Positions 10,484-22,000 of a stretch of 64,000 nucleotides of DNA are shown here, one piece after another. The DNA is from Cordilura impudica (taxonomy: Eukaryota; Arthropoda; Insecta; Diptera; Scathophagidae): positions 172,842,165 to 172,906,164 of the forward strand of contig OY821521.1 of NCBI GenBank assembly GCA_963682025.1, read 5' to 3'. The translations under genes and the position numbers were made by a program. Positions within the stretch are counted from its first letter, which is position 1; every line of letters begins with the position of its first letter. The notes under the pieces were generated by a model. The model saw only the letters and a list, made by a program, of their open reading frames with translations, made no database searches and was not told the origin of the DNA.

Positions 10484-12481
10484 TTATTGTTGTTGAGCGT
10501 GTACTTCTTGTCCCCCGCCCTGTGCGCAAGTGTTGCAGCGACGTAAAAGTGTGCTATGTTCTCCGCAAACAGCGTTGCCGCAGCCGAAGCAGTATGCCCG
10601 CGTTTTTCGCTGCCGCCCGTACTCAGAACGGCAAAGGCGACATGACGGTCTACTTGACCTAGCTGCAAACGACGGTGCATTGCCTTCCATCGGTCTTGGT
10701 AATAACTGAAATGAAAGGAAAAATAAAAAAGAAATAAATATATATTCTATTCTTGAATTTGAAGATGTTTTTCTTACCCTGACATCGAATGCTTCCATCG
10801 CATTGCGTATCCTTGGATATGAGGTTATATGGTTGTTCAGGGCACGTTCTTCAATATTTGGTATGGCCAATTGTTTCGTTAGCAGTAACAAGAACGACCG
10901 CCGTCTGTCACTCCTTTTTATAGGCTTCATTTCGTTGTAAATCGTAAAAGCAGTCAATGCAGCGACATCCAGCATATTATAGAACATAGCCAACGGCCAT
11001 CGTTGTGTTGCTCTTTTGCAGCTGTAAGTGCCTAGCATTTGATCCATGGTATCAACGCCGCATTTGGTGGCGTTGTAATCTAATATGGCATAGGGCTTCC
11101 GCTTCTCGGTTTGCTCGTCAACGAGGCAGGTGTAGTGCATTGTGGAGACCACGTTCACCACTTTATTTTTTTTCGGCACGTATGAGCATAACGCTATATC
11201 CCCTTCGTTGAACTTAAATAATGTACTATTGATGGTGCGCTTCGGGTTCTTCTTGAACTCCTGTGGAATGAATGTTTTGTTGTAGCGCACTGTACCAACA
11301 TATGCGGTCTTCCTCCTCAACAAAATACGCGCCAAGTCAAGAGTGGTAAAGAAATTATCCACGTATATAGTACGGCCAGCATCTAAATATTTTTCCACAA
11401 GATCCAGCACTACGTTCTGCCCTTGGTTTATCTCCCGTTGTTGGTTTGGCAGTTTTCCAGAATATATCATTCCCTTCACAGGATAATAACTCTGTGAGTC
11501 GCATAACCACCATACTTTCAAACCATACTTAGCTGGATTTTACGGAATGTATTGTGTGAAGCGGGTCCGGCCTCTGTAAGGGAACAACTGCTCATCAACT
11601 GTTAGTGCTTCATGAGGAGTGTAAGCTGCTGCCAAGTTATGTTGCAACATTTGCCAAATATCGTCAATAGCCGCAGTTTTGCTGTTGATGAGTCGCTGTT
11701 GTCGAGTATTTCCATTGTCGAATCGAATAAATTGCTTTATACACATGAAGCGATCGTACGACAACGCAGCTTTGTATATTGGGCAACGCGTCGCGCCCCA
11801 TAATTTCATAGCTGGTTCATGGTTTGATCCTGTGAGTCCAGCATACAAAAGAATAGCTACAAAGGCGTCAAATTCTTTCACTGTCACTGGCTTCCACTCC
11901 TTTTTCTTCGTGGGATTCCCCAAATTCCATGCAGCTGTAACCTCCCTGCCTTTACGATTTGTTTCACGTAGCACTAACTGTATTATTTCCTCTGTCATGA
12001 TTGAACGCATTATTGTATAGGGGTCGTGTATATTTCCTGTTGGTCCTGGTTTCTTTCTTGTGAAGTCGACCACGTTATGATTACGAGTGCGTGATGTTGG
12101 TGGTGCTTTTTTACTCCATTGGGTGCCATCTTTACCCATATAGTAACTTTCATTCGTCTCCTGTCCATCATTTTCTTCCTCTTCATCATCGTCGTCATCA
12201 GTATCTTCATTTAGCTCGACGTATCCTTCAGTTTCGGCATCTGACTCTTCAGCAGGTTCGTATGTGCGATCTTCAGCATCCTCAACTTCATAATTATCAA
12301 TTGCAGCAATATCAATTTCTTCATCCATGTCTTCGTCCATAAAATCAGCAAATCTACTATCAGCTGCACGCCTTTCATCCGCAGTCATTTGCTGGTAACG
12401 TGTACTACGGCGTACAACAATTTCAGCAACGTCCAAATTACTTGCATCTGCCATATTTATATTTTTGTTTCTATCACACAC
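10484..12481 (-). pseudogene. piggyBac transposase, one premature stop, probable small intron
   Basis: The frame runs from ATG at 12481 to a stop at 10484 with a single in-frame TAA near 11540 (YIP-stop-NPAKYGLK). The N-terminus is acidic (EDTDDDDDEEEEND). The three catalytic aspartates of the family are all present: TVDEQLFPYRGR, IYVDNFFTT and CGVDTMDQM. The C-terminus has the Cys-rich domain (CRLCRSEYGRQ... CFGCGNAVCGEH). A 72-nt stretch at 10706-10777 has GTAAG and TTTCAG borders and encodes an odd hydrophobic insert, so it is probably an in-frame intron. Apart from the nonsense codon this is a recent copy. Confidence 0.88.
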
Positions 12482-12560
12482 GATTTTACTCTTCGCTGTC
12501 TAAACTTTGACTGATTTGGTGTACGAAACTACAACTTATTTTATACTCTTTCGTACGTCT

Positions 12561-12861
12561 ACCTAAACTCAAAGACATTAGGGATGATGATAAAAACAAA
12601 AAATTCTAAGAAAAAATTCTAAGAACAAAAATACTAAGAACAAAAAATACTAAGAACAAAAAATTCCAAGAACAAAATACTAAGAACAAAAATTTCTAAG
12701 AACAAAATACTAAGAACAAAAAATTCTAAGAACTGGTTTATTGCTAGTAGTATAAAATTAGAATATTGTGCCTTTCCTTGAAAGCAATAAAGTTCATGTC
12801 TTCGAATTTTTCTTAGAATTTTTTGTTTTTATCATCATCCCTAATGTCTTTGAGTTTAGGT
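12561..12861. mobile_element. 301-bp MITE with >50-bp terminal inverted repeats
   Basis: The arms are practically perfect inverted copies of more than 50 bp, beginning ACCTAAACTCAAAGACATTA at 12561 and ending with its complement at 12861. Next to the left arm is a run of direct repeats of a CTAAGAACAAAAA-like unit (about 12600-12735). There is no coding capacity. It inserted about 80 bp upstream of the piggyBac start codon, so it could have separated the promoter from the gene. The target-site duplication is not clear. Confidence 0.85.
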
Positions 12862-13412
12862 CTTTGTGTTCACAACAAGTAAATTATGTGTTGAAATAAT
12901 AAAAAAATTATAATGATGCCCAAAAACATGCATTTATTAGTGAAATTCAGTACAAGGTCCATACGGACCTATTCACACGTCCGCGTACTATTCTCACTAA
13001 AACCTCAATAACTCCTAAAGTAATGATCCGATCGGCTTGATTTTTTTGCGGGGGGGGGGAGGGGGTTATTGTGGCCGAAGTAGGAGTAATTTCAGCTTGA
13101 AAAGGCAAAGGGACCTTCTCACTCATCGGAGGGTTAACACTATTATCACAAAAACTGTATTTCCTCAAAGTTGAAAAAATGCTAAAATTTTACCTATTCC
13201 TAAATCAAATATAGAATATCGTCCCATTGCTAACCTACCATACTTGTCTAAAGTGCTTGAAAGATTATTGCATCAGCAAATTGGAAAACATGTCAAGAAC
13301 AAGGGCCTACTCTCAGACAGACCATCAGGCTTTCGTCCTATACATAGCTGCATAACTGCACTCATTGATGTGTCTGAAGATTTTCGTGGGTATATTGATA
13401 ATGGTAACATTG

Positions 13413-13872
13413 TAACGGGTGATTTTTTAAGAGCTTGATAACTTTTTTTAAAAAAAAAACGCATAAAATTTGCAAAATCTCATCGGTTCTTTATTTGAAA
13501 CGTTAGATTGGTCCATGACATTTACTTTTTGAAGATAATTTCATTTAAATGTTGACCGCGGCTGCGTCTTACGTGGTCCATTCGGAAAGTCCAATTTTGG
13601 GCAACTTTTTCGAGCATTTCGGCCGGAATAGCCCGAATTTCTTCGGAAATGTTGTCTTCCAAAGCTGGAATAGTTGCTGGCTTATTTCTGTAGACTTTAG
13701 ACTTGACGTAGCCCCACAAAAAATAGTCTAAAGGTGTCAAATCGCATGATCTTGGTGGCCAACTTACCGGTCCATTTCTTGAGATGAATTGTTCTCCGAA
13801 GTTTTCCCTCAAAATGGCCATAGAATCGCGAGCTGTGTGGCATGTAGCGCCATCCACAAATCTGTACCTTTA
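13413..13872 (-). pseudogene. Mariner-like transposase C-terminal remnant
   Basis: The minus-strand frame (about 13870 to 13522) begins at the second catalytic Asp, VDGATCHTA. It continues with NGPVSWPPRSCDLTPLDYFLWG, carrying the third catalytic Asp, and reads to its natural stop. The flank at 13413-13520, with GGGTGATTTTTTAAGAGC, is the 3' terminal region, preceded by a TA in the LINE. The 5' two-thirds of the transposase is absent, cut at 13872. Confidence 0.87.
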
Positions 13873-13894
13873 AAAACAACAAAATACAATTACA

Positions 13895-16260
13895 AAAATA
13901 AACCCTGGTTCAATCAACAGATTAAGGATAAAATCTGTGAAAGGGATAAAGCTTTTAAAAGTTGGAAACTGTATAAAACAGATAATTTATATGACGAATA
14001 TTCCAAAGCTAGAAAACAAGTAAATAAAATGATAAAAACTGCTAAATCTGCATACTACTCTAGCCTATTTATTTCTGCTGCACACTCTAAAAAAACGTGG
14101 AAACTCATACGAGAAATTGGTGTCGGCAAATGTAAGGAAATTGTCAATTCTGACATAAATGTTGATTCGCTTAACGAATCTTTTACAAATATCCCTGACA
14201 TCCCCATAAACGATGGATATTATACCCGCAATACTGATATTAGTTCAACTTTATCGGAAAATGCTTTTTGTTTTCAATGCGTAAACCAACTGGAAGTACT
14301 TTCCACATGCCAAGCTGTGAAATCTAATGCTGTTGGTTCTGATAACATACATCCCAGATTCTTAAAGGAAATTATCCCTCAACTGCTACCTCAAATTACC
14401 CATATTTTTAACACTATTATCACAAAAAGTGTATTTCCTCAAAGTTGGAAAAATGCTAAAATTTTACCTATTCCTAAATCAAATAAAGAATATCGTCCCA
14501 TTGCTATCCTACCATACTTGTCTAAAGTGCTTGAAAGGTTATTGCATCAGCAAATTGGAAAACATGTCAAGAATATGGGCCTACTCTCAGACAGACAATC
14601 AGGCTTTCGTCCTAAACATAGCTGCATAACTGCACTCATTGATGTGTCTGAAGATATTCGTGGGTATATTGATAGTGGTAACATTGCATTTCTAGTGCTC
14701 TTAGATCATTCGAAGGAATTTGATACTGTGTATCATGAAATACTCTGCATGAAGCTTAGAACTTTTTTTGGTTTCTCTCCTTCCGCAACTCGTCTTATAT
14801 CGTCTTATTTAGAAAATCGACAACAATATGTTAACGCCAATAATATAATATCAAATGTGCTTCCAGTAAAAAGGGCGTTCTGCAAGGTTCGATTCTAGGA
14901 CCACTTCTTTTCACTATATAAGTATATAAATGATTTGCCTATGTAACTTTCGTATTGTAAAGTTCATATGTATGCTGATGATCTCCAACTTTATGTTTGT
15001 AGTCGTTTCGATGAACTAAATAACTGTGTTGCAAACCTAAATGTGGATCTTAATCGAATTCACTTATGGGCTCTGGCAAATGGGCTATGTCTCAATCCTT
15101 CAAAGTCTAAATGCATCATTATTACTCGAAAATCAGTGCCTTCCCTTGCTATACCAGCTATTATGCTTAACCGTCAAATTATTGAAATTACACAAGAAAC
15201 CAAAAATCTTGGAATTATTTTCAATAAAACTCTCACCTGGTCTGATCATATAAATGTCGCTTCGGGAAAAACGTTTTCAATGCTTCGATCACTGTGGTAA
15301 GCTCAACATCTTACACCAGTCCATGTACGAGTTCTACTTGCAAAAACCTATCTAATTCCAAATTTGTTGTACGGATGCGAACTATTTGCTAGCTGTGATT
15401 CTATTAGCTGTAGGAAATTAACAACTACGTTCAATTCTATATTAAGGATACGTATACAATTTGAAAAGATCATCCCACATAACACCGTATGCACGAAAAC
15501 TTTACGATGTGAATTTTTGCGATCTCTTGAAGATACGATCATTGTTACTGATGCATAAGATTATATTTACACGTGAGCCTACATATCTGTTTAATCGGAT
15601 ATCCTTAACTAATTCAAGAAGAAATAATTCTATAATTCAAATAAGGCATAAAAGTTCTACATACTATGTATACGTCTTTGGAACTTGCTACCACCAACAT
15701 TACAATATTTAAACAACGCAGGACATTTTAGGAAACAAGTTTTCCAATTTGAATATATGTAAAATAATTTTTGTTATCTTATCTATAATATTAATAGGCT
15801 AGCCGATTTCTTGTGACCGATGTTTTGTTCTACCATTTTATCCCGATTTTGACCAAACGTATATTATTTGAAAGGTATTTCTTTTTAGCCGTTTTGCAGA
15901 TTTACAGATTTTTAAATTTTTTCCTTTATTTTGAGTAAATTGCATTTAAAGTTGCTACTAACACATACATAAAATTATACATATGCTATGTGTGTTTTAT
16001 TAAATTTGTTAATGTGTTCGTTATCTTCATTCACAATAATAATAAGCCATAAAAGTGTTGGTTTGTGAATTGGCTAAGTTGAAAAATAAAGCTGCCTAGA
16101 AATTGCACTCGAATTTAGAGCGCTGGAATCTGCTAGTTTTTATAAAAATTAAAACTATGTTATATTTTCATTAAATACTATATCACATTATACCGATCCT
16201 GTACTTTAATTATAAGACTCTTAGTCTTGTTGTACAGGAAACAAAATAAATAAATAAAAT
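13895..16260 (+). pseudogene. LINE copy C, most complete (Jockey-type), broken
   Basis: The region 13905-14898 encodes the linker and first half of the reverse transcriptase (IPIPKSNKEYRPIA, RQSGFRPKHSC, LLDHSKEFDTVYHEIL). A frameshift near 14880 precedes the QGSILGPLLF block, and stops lie near 14925-14950. YADD, the catalytic motif, is at 14971-14982, followed by thumb and C-terminal pieces to about 15720. The 3' end is split by a Helitron (15782-16136) and finishes in (TAAA)n at about 16260. The endonuclease and ORF1 are missing. It is the same family as copy B. Confidence 0.88.
15782..16136 (+). mobile_element. Non-autonomous Helitron copy (inside LINE C)
   Basis: It has the same TCTATAATATTAATAGG start and CTAG end as the 9491 copy, inserted between A and T in the 3' untranslated part of LINE C. 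The two copies are closely similar over their whole length. Confidence 0.87.
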
Positions 16261-16261
16261 A

Positions 16262-17020
16262 GACAAGAAAATGATAGTCGGCCTAGACTGCCTATACGAT
16301 ACCCTATACTATGTATTTAGAGAAGGTACCTTAGGTCTAATTAATTGCATGTAAATAGAAAATAAGCATAAACGAAATTTTGAGTGACATTGTTTTTAAT
16401 TTTTTTCTACAAATAAAAACTTCTTCTTTATTTATAAGGGGACTAGGTAAAAAATGCGCGGATACTGACCATATTTGTTAGACATTTCTTTTTTTTGGAA
16501 AAACCGAATACAAACCAAATTTGAGAATAATCTGTGCAACATTTTTTGTACTTTGATAGATTTAAGTGAAGATCGAGAAGCAGCTTTATATAGGGGGCTA
16601 TGGCTAAGAACTGTCCTACAGAGTTTATTTTTGGACTACTAATTAATGGGTGGAATGAACACAAACAAACAAAATTTGATCGGGTCCATATGATTATTTG
16701 GATCTTATGGCCATTCAAGTCGATCTCATAAGGGACGTTTATATGGGGAATAGGGCTGAACTTGCACCGATGTTCCCCAATTTATAAAGCGGTCATCCTA
16801 TAGCCGATGAAAGCTTAATTTATATTCATTGACACCTGTACTTTTATTACGACGCTTACAGGGACACACAGACACGCGGACAGACGGACGGACGGACGGA
16901 CATCGTTAAATCGTCTCACAAAGTGACTCTGTGTCGATCGGTATAATAAAATATGAGTCTGGTCAAATATTTTTTGGTAGTTACAAATATCAGCACAAAA
17001 TCATTATAGGCTATAAATAG
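16262..17020 (-). mobile_element. mini-me-like element, copy 2
   Basis: This is a minus-strand copy: it opens with the CCTATACGATACCCTATAC end and closes with the GGACGGACGGACGGACAT proto-microsatellite (about 16879-16902) and the TTATACCGATCG-complement region. It follows LINE C directly. It carries no gene. Confidence 0.72.
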
Positions 17021-17189
17021 GATATTTGTACAGGCTATAGTCAATGGCACAAATATATCCGCCTTAATTTGCTGAAGAAATAATTATATTCACTTAAAAG
17101 AGAAATTATGGCTTTCCCATCGGGATTGAATCCCGACCAAAAGCCTGACAGCTAAATTAGCTTTAAACTATATCATTTTTATTTTGTTA
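17021..17189. other. Spacer; possible decayed tRNA-type B-box
   Basis: No gene is seen. On the minus strand a GGGATTCAATCCCG word (about 17112-17125) resembles a pol III B box, perhaps a trace of an old tRNA-derived SINE. Confidence 0.25.
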
Positions 17190-18010
17190 ATTTCATTAAA
17201 ATATATAACATCCGCATTTATTTAGTAAGCTATTTACATCTCGCTATACTTAAAAAAAAATATATTTGAGTTAATCAAAATTATTATGAGGGTATTCTCA
17301 TTAATTGCTTTAGTAAAAAGCATTGACATCCGCATGAATTTAGAATGAAATCAGTGACTTTGGCATAAATTTTAAAGGAACACACTGAGATCTTCATTTA
17401 TTTTATAAAAAAACATTTTCATTCACAGATATTTCATTAAAACTATTGTCATCGGCACGAAGAACAATAAATAGTGAAGAGGATTTTCGCTACATTTTAA
17501 ATAAAAAAAAAATTTAAATTAAATTAAACCCAGTATATTCGCTTTTATTTTGAAAAATTTGTAAATATTGACATCCGCGTAAATTTTGATAAGAATCACA
17601 AAATCAAACTGTTATTATTATATTCAAACGAAATAATATACATCCGCAATACTTTTTTAAAACAAAATATAGGCATCCGCATAAATTCTAAGAGGTAAAA
17701 ATGAATACTAGTTTTCTTAAGCTTGGAAACGCTGATAGTGTTACAAAAACACTAATATCCGCATTATTTAAAATAAAAAACTTTGACATCCGCATAAATT
17801 CTAGGAAATGGATATGAGTTTCAGTTTATTTTAAGCTTGCAAATCCTAAAAGGTTTACAAAAAACACTAATATTCGCATTATTTTAAATAAAAAACTAAG
17901 ACATCCGCATAACATTTCAAAGCAAATGTAAACATCCGCATTAATTTCTACAAAAATCATTTACATCTGCTATATTTTTTACAAAAACATTTGACATCCG
18001 CATGATTTTC
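17190..18010 (+). repeat. ACATCCGCAT-motif array, 5' part (upstream of first visible otk exon)
   Basis: The motif (G/A)ACATCCGCATAAATT and close variants (ATATCCGC, ACATCTGC) recurs about a dozen times in 800 bp, for example near 17209, 17331, 17676, 17787, 17901, 17931 and 17993. Intervals of 30-110 bp are filled by A/T-rich DNA. It stops about 120 bp before the splice acceptor at 18136. The same motif continues through the next intron. Confidence 0.8.
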
Positions 18011-18136
18011 CAAACAAACATCAATGAACTGATTATATCTAGAAATAGAGATCATAAAAACCTATTTTTTGTAGAAATTTTTCACAGAGCAGTTTAAAAC
18101 ATTCACTAACAAACTTTTTTGTTGCATTATTTGCAG

Positions 18137-19041
18137 GGATTCAAACCGCTTCAGTGGAACTAGTAAGCAATCAGCAACATGAAATTATATTGAAATGTCA
18201 TGTAGAAGCTTCATCAGGCGATGGTCTCCTCGAAATTGAATGGTTCCGAAATAGCGAAAAACTAAGCACATTGAAAAATATTGAATTACAAGAAAATCGC
18301 CTGCTAATACACAATCCCAACAGACAAGATGGTGGACTATATCGTTGCATAGCCTCAAACGCAGCTGGTCGTGTCATCAGTCGTAAAGGCTATATACTTA
18401 AGTGGTCTCCTGCAAAATCTAATAATATAGAGGGCAACCGTAATTGTATACCACGTTTAAAGAAGAACTACATAATGCCAGAGGATATGAAAAATATGTT
18501 TTTGTGTCGCGGCAAACGAGGTGACTACGCTAATGCTGAGCTAAGTGAAGATAAATTACCACCAATGACTGATGTGACAATAACAAAAGGTCCCATGAAA
18601 CAAGTAATTGTCAAGGAAAGTGATACGGCCGAAATGACATGCGCCTATACAAGCACCCAACAACAAACAGGCGGTATACTGAAATGGCGAAAAGATGGCA
18701 AAATATTTAGACAAATTGATATTGATGAACTTTCGTCGATACAACGTACGGTTGAATCCAATAAGGATCCTATGTTGCGTGAAGATGCTCGTGTCTCAAT
18801 AGCCAAAGAAAATGGCTCATTAATATTTGCCAGCGTTATTGCCAGCGATGCCGGCCAATATGTTTGCCAAATTGTTGTAGAGGGTTATCGTCCCACAACA
18901 TCAGAGCCAGGTGAATTGCAAGTCATTGAACAATTGAAATTCATGCCACAACCTACTTCGAAGAATTTGGAATTAGGTTCGATAGGAAAAGTACATTGTA
19001 AAGCACAGGGCACACCAGCACCACAAGTGAAATGGCTTAAG
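18137..19041 (+). CDS. otk: otk exon: two Ig domains and start of a third
   Basis: The acceptor TTTGCAG at 18136 follows a T-rich tract. The first two bases complete a codon split with an exon not seen here. The first Ig domain has its Cys pair in LKCHVEA and YRCIASN with the intervening WFR. The second has MTCAYTS and YVCQIVV with LKWRKDG. The third begins at VHCKAQGTPAPQVKWLK and is split by the intron. The exon ends in phase 0 at a consensus donor GTAAGT (19042). There is no ATG start: the frame is open to the acceptor. Confidence 0.92.
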
Positions 19042-22000
19042 GTAAGTAAAAGTTTTAGTTTGCATATTTTTTATTTATTTATTTATTTTTTTTTTTGAAG
19101 TTAAGTAATGCTACTTATAAATTTTTCTATGGTTTTGCTAATATAAATAACAGTGGTTTGATAGCAAATGTTGGTTATTAAAAATGATAAATTATTTATT
19201 ATATTTTATTAGTTAGTATAAAAATGTTGGTTATTAAAAATGCTAAATTATTTAACTCAAAATATCCTCATTATATTAGTTAGTATAAAAATGATATCTG
19301 CAAAGATTTTATCGCATAACATGGGTCAGCTTCCATAAATTCTATGAGGTAGAAAAGAAATTCAGTTTAATATCTCTTTTAAGCTTTAAAATCCTTATTG
19401 TTTTGTAAATATAAACACTAATATCCGCATTATTTTATATACAAAACTTAGACATCCGCAATAAATTCGTTATGAAATGAAAATTCCTGCATAAATTACA
19501 ACCACCAAACAATACCACTCGCTTTATTTTGATACAGAAATATAGTAATCTATACAAACATAAGTTGGAACCATTGATATCTGCAGTAATTTTAAGATAA
19601 ATGCAGGTCCAAATCTATGAGAACTGCATTGATTTCACTACTGAACTTTAAAGATTGAATAAATTGAATAAAAAAAAAATTGTGATCACAGGGGAAATGT
19701 GTAAACATCTGGTAATTTAAGATTTTTAATGGCACCTTTTTAAAATCAAATAGAAAACGTCATCTATGTATCACTTATATCAATCAACTGCTAATATAAA
19801 AATATTTAATATTATTTATTATTTCAACCGGTCAATTTTTAATTTTTCTTTTTTTTCATTTTTCATTTTAAATTTTTTATTTTTCACTTTCCATTTTCCA
19901 TTTTTCGTTGTGCGTTTTTAATTTTTCCTTTTTTTTCATTTTTTATTTTTAATTTTTAGTTTTTCATTTCTTTTTTCCATTTTTTATTTCTCATTTTTTA
20001 TATTTCATTTTTAATTTTTCGTTTTTCATTTTTCATTTTTGTTTTTATTTTTCATTTTCCATTTTTCGTTGTTCGTTTTTCATTTTTCATTTTTTATTTT
20101 CCATTTTTTATATTTAGTTTTTAGTTTTTCATTTTTATTTTCCATTTTTTATTTTTCATTTTTCATTTTTCATTTTTTGTATTTCATTTTTCATTTTTCG
20201 TTTTCGTTTTTCATATTTTATTTTTCATTTTTTATTTTTCATTTTTAATTTTTAATTTTTAATTTTTAATTTTTAATTTTTTAATTTACATTTTTCATTT
20301 TTTATTTTTCATTTTTTATTTTTCATTTTTTTTTAATTTTTTTAATTTTTAATTTTTTGTTTTTCAATTTTCATTTTTTATTTTTCGTTTTTCATTTTTT
20401 ATTTTTCATTTTTTATTTTTTATTTTCCATTTTTCATTTTTAATTTTGATTTTTAATTTTTTTTAATTTTAAATTTTTTGTTTTTCATTTTTTATTTTCC
20501 ATTTCTTATTTCTAATTTTTAATTTTTCATTTTTATTTTCCATTTTTTATTTTTCATTTTTCATTTCTCATTTTTTTGTTTTTCTTTTTTCGTTTTTCAT
20601 TTTTTATTTTGCACTTTTCATTTTTCATTTTTAATTTTTTAATTTACATTTTTCATTTTATATTTTTTTAATTTTTTATTTATTATTTTTCATTTCTTAT
20701 TTTTTATTTTTCATTTTTTATTTTTCATTTTTTATTTTTAATTTTTTATTTTTAATATATTATTTTTAATTTTTTATTTTTAATTTTTTTATTTTTAATT
20801 TATTATTTGTCATTTTTAATTTTTCATTATTAATTTTTCGTTTTTCATTTTTTTTTTATTTTTCATTTTCCATATTTCGTTCTTCGTTTTTCATTTTTCA
20901 TTTTTTATTTTCCATTTTTTATTTTTAATTATTAATTTTTAATTTTTTATTTTTCATTTTTCATTTCTCATTTTTTGTTTTTGTTTTATCTTTTTTCTTT
21001 TTTCTTTTTCCGTTTTTCATTTTTTATTTTACACTTTTCATTTTTCATTTTTAATTTTTTAATTTACATTTTTAATGAAAATGACTTTTTGAGTTCTAAA
21101 TGTAAGATACGATTCAATCCACAAAATAATAGATTCATGTATGCCAGTGAGTCTTGGTTTGAGTTGTAAAATATTATGATCCACCCTATCAAAAGCTTTT
21201 CTAAAGTCAGTATATATCACATCCGTCTGCTCATCACGGTCGAAACCTTTGAAAACAAGACATATGCTTGCTTGAACACAATAATAAACATTGAATTAAG
21301 CTATAATTATAATTAACATATTGTTTATTTAAATATAAATAATGATATCCGCACTAATTTTCGGGAAAACCATTGACATCCGCATTGTTTGTTAATGAGT
21401 TTGTTATCTTCATTCACAATAATAATAAACCAACAAAATTTTGGTTTGTGAATTGGCTAAGTTGAGAAATAAAGTTGCCTAGAAATTGCTCTCGAATTTC
21501 GAGCGCTGGAATCTGCTAGTTTCATATTGAATCAATATAATGATTTTCGCACTAATTTGAGAACAAGTCATTGGCATCCGCATTGGTTTTTAATTAAGAG
21601 AGTTACATTCAAAACATTACGAAAAAGAAACATTTATATCTGCATAAGTTTTAACAAATAACAGTAACATCCGCATTAATAAAATAATAAAATTAAAATT
21701 AAATTATGTTATAATTAAATAAAAATAATAAATTATATAAAAATAAGTATGTCCGAACTAATCTCGGACAAAAACCATTGACATCCGCTTTGATGGTAAA
21801 CTAAAAAAAATACATCTAGAATGATATCAAAAAGAAATACTGATATCTGCATTAGTTTTAGAAAAACACAGTAAGATCCGCTTCAACTAAAATAGTAAAT
21901 ATTTAGTTACTCTATAATTGCAATAAAAATAATTTTAAATTAAATAACAATGAATACATCCGCACTCATTTTAGTAAAAACCATTGACAACCTCATTGAT

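Larger units (their letters stand above)
10406..13133 (-). mobile_element. piggyBac element, left end deleted
   Basis: The right end reads ...CATCGGAGGG followed by TTAA at 13134-13137. On the minus strand the element therefore begins CCCTCCGATG, a typical piggyBac terminus next to its TTAA target. Comparison with LINE copy C shows that this TTAA is the one naturally present in the LINE (14408-14411). The other terminus and some host LINE are missing near 10405. The transposase is nearly intact (next entry), and a 301-bp MITE sits in the promoter-proximal part. Confidence 0.85.
9950..13412 (+). pseudogene. LINE copy B, in two pieces around a piggyBac insertion
   Basis: The 5' piece (9950-10404) encodes the linker upstream of the reverse transcriptase (a CERDKAFKNWKLLKTENLYDE-like stretch), with a stop and a deletion relative to copy C. 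The 3' piece (about 13134-13412) resumes with the palm start (SKVLERLLHQQIGKH and the FRPIHSC region). Between them lies the piggyBac. At the right junction the LINE's own TTAA is the piggyBac target. About 50 bp of LINE plus the left piggyBac end are missing. A mariner remnant follows at 13413. Confidence 0.82.

Noticed and set aside
17105..17130. B-box-like GGGATTCAATCCCG on the minus strand
   Set aside because: No A box at the correct distance and no cloverleaf; at most a SINE scrap.
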